Below, one piece after another: positions 4,642-7,271 of a stretch of 7,271 nucleotides of DNA. Source of the stretch: a bacterium (GTDB lineage: Bacteria; UBA9089; JASEGY01); NCBI GenBank assembly GCA_030019105.1, contig JASEGY010000173.1:1-7271 (forward strand), in the 5' to 3' direction. The position numbers were made by a program, and so were the translations under genes. Within the stretch, counting starts at the first letter, position 1; the number at the start of each line of letters is the position of its first letter. Below the pieces are notes generated by a model. That model saw only the letters and a program-made list of their open reading frames with translations. It ran no database searches and was not told the origin of the DNA.

Positions 4642-4653
4642 AACGTCTTTATT

Positions 4654-4689
4654 TCCTTTGCGTCCCTTGAGTCCTTTACGTCCTTTGCG
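4654..4689 (+). repeat. tandem 9-mer array (TCCTTTGCG), 4 units
   Basis: TCCTTTGCG, TCCCTTGAG, TCCTTTACG and TCCTTTGCG are four contiguous 9-base units. This is the inverted form of the array at 3619-3654. It lies 25 bases before the polX start. Confidence 0.85.
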
Positions 4690-4714
4690 TTAACCTGTTG
4701 ACACACAGAATGAG

Positions 4715-6430
4715 ATGAAGATGAAGAACCAACAAGTAGCCGCGATCTTTCAGCGCCTGGGTGACATCCTGGAAATCAAGGGTGAAAACCAGTTTAAGGT
4801 AAATGCCTACCGAAAGGCAACTCGCCTGATTAGTGATTTGACCGAAGACATCGAGGTAGTCTGGAGGGAGGGGAGATTAACCAAAATACCGGGCATAGGG
4901 AAAGGGATAGCCGAAAGAATTGGAGAGTATCTTGAGACCGGGGAGATAACTACTTACGAAGAGGCCAAGAGGGAAATCCCTGAGGGCCTGGTTGATCTCT
5001 TGAATATTCATGATATCGGCCCTAAAACTCTGGCTCTGGCCTTTAAGAAACTTGGGGTCAGGGATCTGCAAGACCTGAAAGAGGTGGTCAATGACGGACG
5101 CCTGGCCGCCCTGCCTGGTATGGGCGAGAAGAAAACAGATAATATCCGCCGGGGAATAAAGTTGTATCAAGCCTCTCAGGGACGGCTTCTTTTAGGGGTT
5201 GCCCTGCCCCTGGTAGAGGAGATAATATCCGAGCTTGAGGGCCGCAAGGAAGTGCTAAGGGTCTTACCGGCCGGAAGCCTCAGGCGCATGAAAGAGACAG
5301 TGGGAGATATTGACATCCTGGCAGCCGGAGAGTCAGGGGAGGAGATAGTTCGATTTTTCACGCAATTACCCCACGTAGAAGAGGTCCTGGCGGCCGGCAA
5401 AACCAGGGGATCGATTATTACGCACGAGGGGGTTCAGGTTGACCTGAGGGTGGTTGAAGCGGGCTCCTTTGGGGCCGCCAGTCAGTATTTTACCGGTTCA
5501 AAGGCACATAATATCAGACTTCGAGAGATGTCTAAAGCGAGAGGACTTAAGATCAACGAATACGGTGTCTTTAGAGGAGAGACAAAGGTAGCCGGGGCAG
5601 AGGAGACAGAGGTTTATCAGTCCCTGGGGCTGCCCTGGATACCGCCGGAGATCAGGGAGGATGCCGGGGAACTTGAAGCAGCCCTTGAAGGTAGACTGCC
5701 TGAGTTAGTGGAGCTTAAGGACATCAAGGGTGACTTTCATGTTCACACCCGATACAGCGATGGGTTCTCTTCCCCGGCCGATATAGCCAAAAGAGGCCAG
5801 GAGATGGGTTATGAATATATTGTCCTCTGTGACCATTCTCCTTTGGCCAGATATGCCGGTGGTCTTTCTGAAGAACGGCTCAGGGAGCGGGCCGAAGAGA
5901 TAGCCAGGGTAAATAGCCGGCTTAAGGGGTTTCGGCTCCTTGTTGGGACCGAGGTTGACATCCGGGCCGATGGGAGTTTGGATTACCCTGATTCCATTTT
6001 GTCTGAATTTGATGTCGTGGTTGCTGCGATCCATTCCGGATTTAAACACAATGTTACTGAGAGAATCTGCCGGGCAATGGAGAGTCCTCATGTAGATATT
6101 ATTGCTCATCCGACCGGCCGGCTTATCTCATCCCGGGAAGGATATGTGATGGACATAGAGCAGGTAATAAAGACGGCGGCCCAAACTAATACTGCCCTGG
6201 AGATAAATGCTTATCACGAACGGCTGGATCTGAATGATATAAATTGCAGGCGGGCCAAAGAACTTGGGGTCAAGTTAGCTATTTCCACTGACAGCCACGC
6301 CCTGTCTCAACTTGAAATGATGCGATTCGGAGTTGGGGTGGCCCGCCGGGCATGGCTTGGGCCGGGTGATATTCTCAATACCCTCCCGCTCAATCTAATT
6401 GCGGAATGCGGATTGCGGATTGCAGAATAG
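4715..6430 (+). CDS. polX: DNA polymerase X with PHP domain (PolX)
   Basis: Bacterial family X DNA polymerase, a cytosolic gap-filling repair enzyme. The 571 residues match the usual length of about 570. The N-terminal 8-kDa/HhH region has PGIGKGIAERI (59-69), HDIGPKTLALAF (99-110) and LPGMGEKK (133-140). The palm nucleotidyltransferase site is GSLRR..ETVGDID (187-200, Asp198 and Asp200) with VDLRV (Asp243); YFTGSKAHN (258-266) is the nucleotide-binding signature. The PHP domain (about 337-555) keeps all expected metal ligands: His342, His344, Asp349, His374, Glu413, His440, His465, Asp526 and His528, so Mn-dependent 3'-5' exonuclease or phosphatase activity is likely. ATG 4715 is followed by a second ATG at 4721 that fits family starts (MKNQQVAAIF) equally well; no strong Shine-Dalgarno separates them. 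The last codons (about 561-571, IAECGLRIAE) are made by a GATTGCG-type repeat array, so the native C-terminus seems replaced. Confidence 0.96.
   Translation: MKMKNQQVAAIFQRLGDILEIKGENQFKVNAYRKATRLISDLTEDIEVVWREGRLTKIPGIGKGIAERIGEYLETGEITTYEEAKREIPEGLVDLLNIHDIGPKTLALAFKKLGVRDLQDLKEVVNDGRLAALPGMGEKKTDNIRRGIKLYQASQGRLLLGVALPLVEEIISELEGRKEVLRVLPAGSLRRMKETVGDIDILAAGESGEEIVRFFTQLPHVEEVLAAGKTRGSIITHEGVQVDLRVVEAGSFGAASQYFTGSKAHNIRLREMSKARGLKINEYGVFRGETKVAGAEETEVYQSLGLPWIPPEIREDAGELEAALEGRLPELVELKDIKGDFHVHTRYSDGFSSPADIAKRGQEMGYEYIVLCDHSPLARYAGGLSEERLRERAEEIARVNSRLKGFRLLVGTEVDIRADGSLDYPDSILSEFDVVVAAIHSGFKHNVTERICRAMESPHVDIIAHPTGRLISSREGYVMDIEQVIKTAAQTNTALEINAYHERLDLNDINCRRAKELGVKLAISTDSHALSQLEMMRFGVGVARRAWLGPGDILNTLPLNLIAECGLRIAE
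6397..6424 (+). repeat. tandem 7-mer array, 4 units, inside the 3' end of polX
   Basis: AATTGCG, GAATGCG, GATTGCG and GATTGCA are the same units as after moaA. Here they are translated as the C-terminal residues of PolX, and the stop TAG follows at 6428-6430. An R copy in reverse orientation follows 12 bases later, the same order as downstream of moaA. Confidence 0.88.
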
Positions 6431-6436
6431 GGCATT

Positions 6437-6454
6437 GGTCATCGTTTCGGCCAT
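6437..6454 (-). repeat. R repeat copy 5 (reverse)
   Basis: GGTCATCGTTTCGGCCAT matches the reverse complement of 83-100 at 17 of 18 positions. It lies 6 bases after the polX stop. Confidence 0.85.
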
Positions 6455-6487
6455 TCACAAATTTAGGGTAGTGTCCTATCAGCTATC

Positions 6488-6514
6488 TGGATTCCCGCTT
6501 TTGCGGGAATGACA
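6488..6514. repeat. TGGATTCCCGC-TTTT-GCGGGAATGACA hairpin repeat
   Basis: ATTCCCGC (6491-6498) pairs perfectly with GCGGGAAT (6503-6510) around TTTT. The full word is a REP-like intergenic repeat met in many bacterial genomes. It lies at the broken left edge of the OmpA-like fragment. Confidence 0.75.
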
Positions 6515-6531
6515 GCCTCCATGCCTGGTGA

Positions 6532-6801
6532 ATTCTGTTTGCACAGGTCGAACTTTTTCGACAAAACCCCAAACTCAGTTTATATTTAGTGGGTCATACG
6601 GATAATATTGGCACCTTGACTGCCAATATGGAGCTTTTGCAGCGTCGTGCTGATGCAGTTGTAAAAGAACTTGTTACCAAGTATGGTATAGATGCAAAAA
6701 GACTTCATTCTGCTGGAGTAGGACCGTTAAGTCCAGTTGCTTCTAACAAAGCCGAAGAAGGCCGGGCAAAAAATCGGCGTGTAGAGTTAGTGGAGCAGTA
6801 A
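6532..6801 (+). pseudogene. OmpA/MotB-like C-terminal domain fragment, N-terminus lost
   Basis: Similarity to the peptidoglycan-binding OmpA C-terminal domain runs from about 6541 (AQVELFRQNPKLSLYLVGHTDN) to the stop at 6799-6801. It includes VGHTDNIGT, LQRRADAVVKELVTKYGIDAKRL, GVGPLSPVASN and EEGRAKNRRVELVEQ. The last two blocks resemble outer-membrane proteins in which this domain follows another N-terminal region (DUF4892-type proteins, by recollection). Only about 85 codons remain. The frame is closed by TGA at 6529-6531, there is no signal peptide and no ribosome-binding site. The only start, GTG 6589, begins inside the conserved VGHTDN block, so a protein from there would be headless. 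I therefore call it a remnant. An intact relative would be an exported cell-wall-anchoring protein. Its AT-richer codon use differs from polX, hinting at a separate origin. Confidence 0.82.
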
Positions 6802-6840
6802 CGAGGAGTTTGTGGCTCTTCGCCTAATAGGGGGAAAAAA

Positions 6841-6895
6841 GGGGACAGTTTACGCAATTTATTTGATACCAAGTGGCAGCAAATAAAATATCCCC
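6841..6895. repeat. 55-bp segment with 11-bp imperfect terminal inverted repeats
   Basis: GGGGACAGTTT (6841-6851) and the reverse complement of 6885-6895 (GGGGATATTTT) match at 9 of 11. The right end coincides with the stop of the transposase remnant, so this could be an edge of that insertion sequence or a small non-coding repeat. It is weakly supported. Confidence 0.4.
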
Positions 6896-7164
6896 TACCT
6901 CACTTCCGAGATATGCTTTAATACTGCATTATAACACCAGGTAATGATGGTGGCAATATTTTTGTCGCAAGTACCTTGTCTTACTAAAGTTATATAAACT
7001 GTCCTCTTCCTCTCTGAGAAGTGTGCTCCACAGGTTTTACAATAGATCATTCGAATACGTTTCCTATGGCCGCTCCATCCACGGAAGGAAAGATTTCCTT
7101 TGCTTCGAATACCGCAATCAGGACATTCGGAGTTCTGATAACAAAAATGTTCAATTGGGTGCAT
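6895..7164 (-). pseudogene. IS1/InsA-like transposase N-terminal remnant
   Basis: Read on the - strand from ATG 7164, preceded by GGAGG (+ strand 7171-7175) at good spacing, this gives 89 residues. A zinc-ribbon is clear: CPDC at residues 14-17 and CKTC at 42-45, separated by GIRSKGNLSFRGWSGHRKRI, then GAHFSERK. This layout is seen in the N-terminal DNA-binding part of IS1-like (InsA-type) transposases. After ERKRT the sequence degrades: NIATIIT is joined almost directly to NAVLKHISEV, which resembles the end of the helix-turn-helix, so about 20 residues seem deleted. TAG then ends the frame and no DDE catalytic part follows in the remaining 6802-6894. It cannot encode an active transposase. 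An in-frame TTG at 7182 is a less likely start. Family assignment is by pattern only. Confidence 0.72.
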
Positions 7165-7216
7165 CGTTTTCCTCCAAGACAAAAAGTCGTTGTGCTGCTT
7201 TTGTCTAACCTATCGA

Positions 7217-7243
7217 CTTAGCGCGGCGAAGCCGCAACCAAAC
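7217..7243 (+). repeat. TTAGCGCGGC-GAA-GCCGCAACCAAAC repeat, copy 2
   Basis: GCGGC-GAA-GCCGC forms a hairpin (7223-7235). It matches 3589-3617 apart from the loop and follows the transposase remnant's upstream side. Confidence 0.78.
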
Positions 7244-7252
7244 CATTACATT

Positions 7253-7271
7253 ATTTCGGATTTCGGATTTC
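7253..7271 (+). repeat. tandem 7-mer array (ATTTCGG), cut by window end
   Basis: ATTTCGG, ATTTCGG and ATTTC run to the end of the window with a 7-base period. It is related to the GATTGCG arrays at 3285-3347 and 6397-6424. The array may continue outside. Confidence 0.75.

Noticed and set aside
4698..4703. TTGACA resembling a -35 promoter box before polX
   Set aside because: A matching -10 box would fall inside the start of polX, and no TATAAT-like sequence is there.
5705..6109. 134-codon frame on the - strand within polX
   Set aside because: It is antisense to the PHP domain, which carries its complete metal-binding set in the + frame.
7021..7221. Two + strand open frames (61 and 66 codons)
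   Set aside because: They are antisense to the transposase remnant, whose zinc-ribbon residues make the - strand reading the meaningful one.

Overview
The window looks like chromosomal DNA from an uncultured bacterium, probably respiratory and menaquinone-dependent. It carries four intact housekeeping-type genes, all on the + strand: a precorrin-2 dehydrogenase for siroheme or cobalamin-type tetrapyrroles, moaA for molybdenum cofactor, a ubiE/menG quinone methyltransferase, and polX, the bacterial family X DNA polymerase with a PHP domain. The genes are separated by spacers dense in short repeats. Bacterial-type PolX rules out eukaryotes. No rRNA, tRNA or other marker fixes the phylum. The mix of repeat families resembles genomes of uncultured candidate-phylum or deltaproteobacterial-like lineages, but that is an impression and not a classification.

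Layout. 1-116: one arm of a 50-bp inverted repeat and the first copy of an 18-bp dispersed repeat (called R here). 117-773: precorrin-2 dehydrogenase. 777-1282: a type II toxin-antitoxin pair with an intact antitoxin and a ParE/RelE-like toxin broken by an in-frame TAA. 1283-1749: gene-free and full of palindromic repeats. 1750-2077: a second copy of the 3' tail of the dehydrogenase gene, followed by a truncated second antitoxin of the same family. 2043-2309: gene-free, holding the other arm of the 50-bp inverted repeat. 2310-3281: moaA. 3282-3832: a gene-free mosaic of tandem 7-mers, R copies and several hairpin repeats. 3833-4528: ubiE/menG. 4529-4714: a spacer with a tandem 13-mer, a long hairpin, an R copy and tandem 9-mers. 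4715-6430: polX. 6431-7271: a decayed zone with a headless OmpA-like C-terminal domain, a degraded insertion-sequence transposase on the - strand, and more repeats.

The four intact genes do not form one pathway or a tight operon. Dehydrogenase and antitoxin are spaced 3 bp apart and antitoxin and toxin overlap by ATGA, but moaA, ubiE and polX each stand alone between repeat blocks. Three of them supply cofactors or carriers for anaerobic or respiratory redox enzymes (siroheme, molybdopterin, menaquinone); polX is a repair polymerase.

I do not see a new defence or biosynthetic system. The most unusual structure is the repeat architecture. Five copies of R are placed so that forward copies sit before gene starts and reverse copies sit after gene ends, often beside tandem GATTGCG-type 7-mers. 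One such 7-mer array forms the last codons of polX. The second point of interest is a 47-bp direct repeat that duplicates the 3' end of the dehydrogenase gene around a toxin-antitoxin insertion and seems to have replaced that protein's C-terminus.
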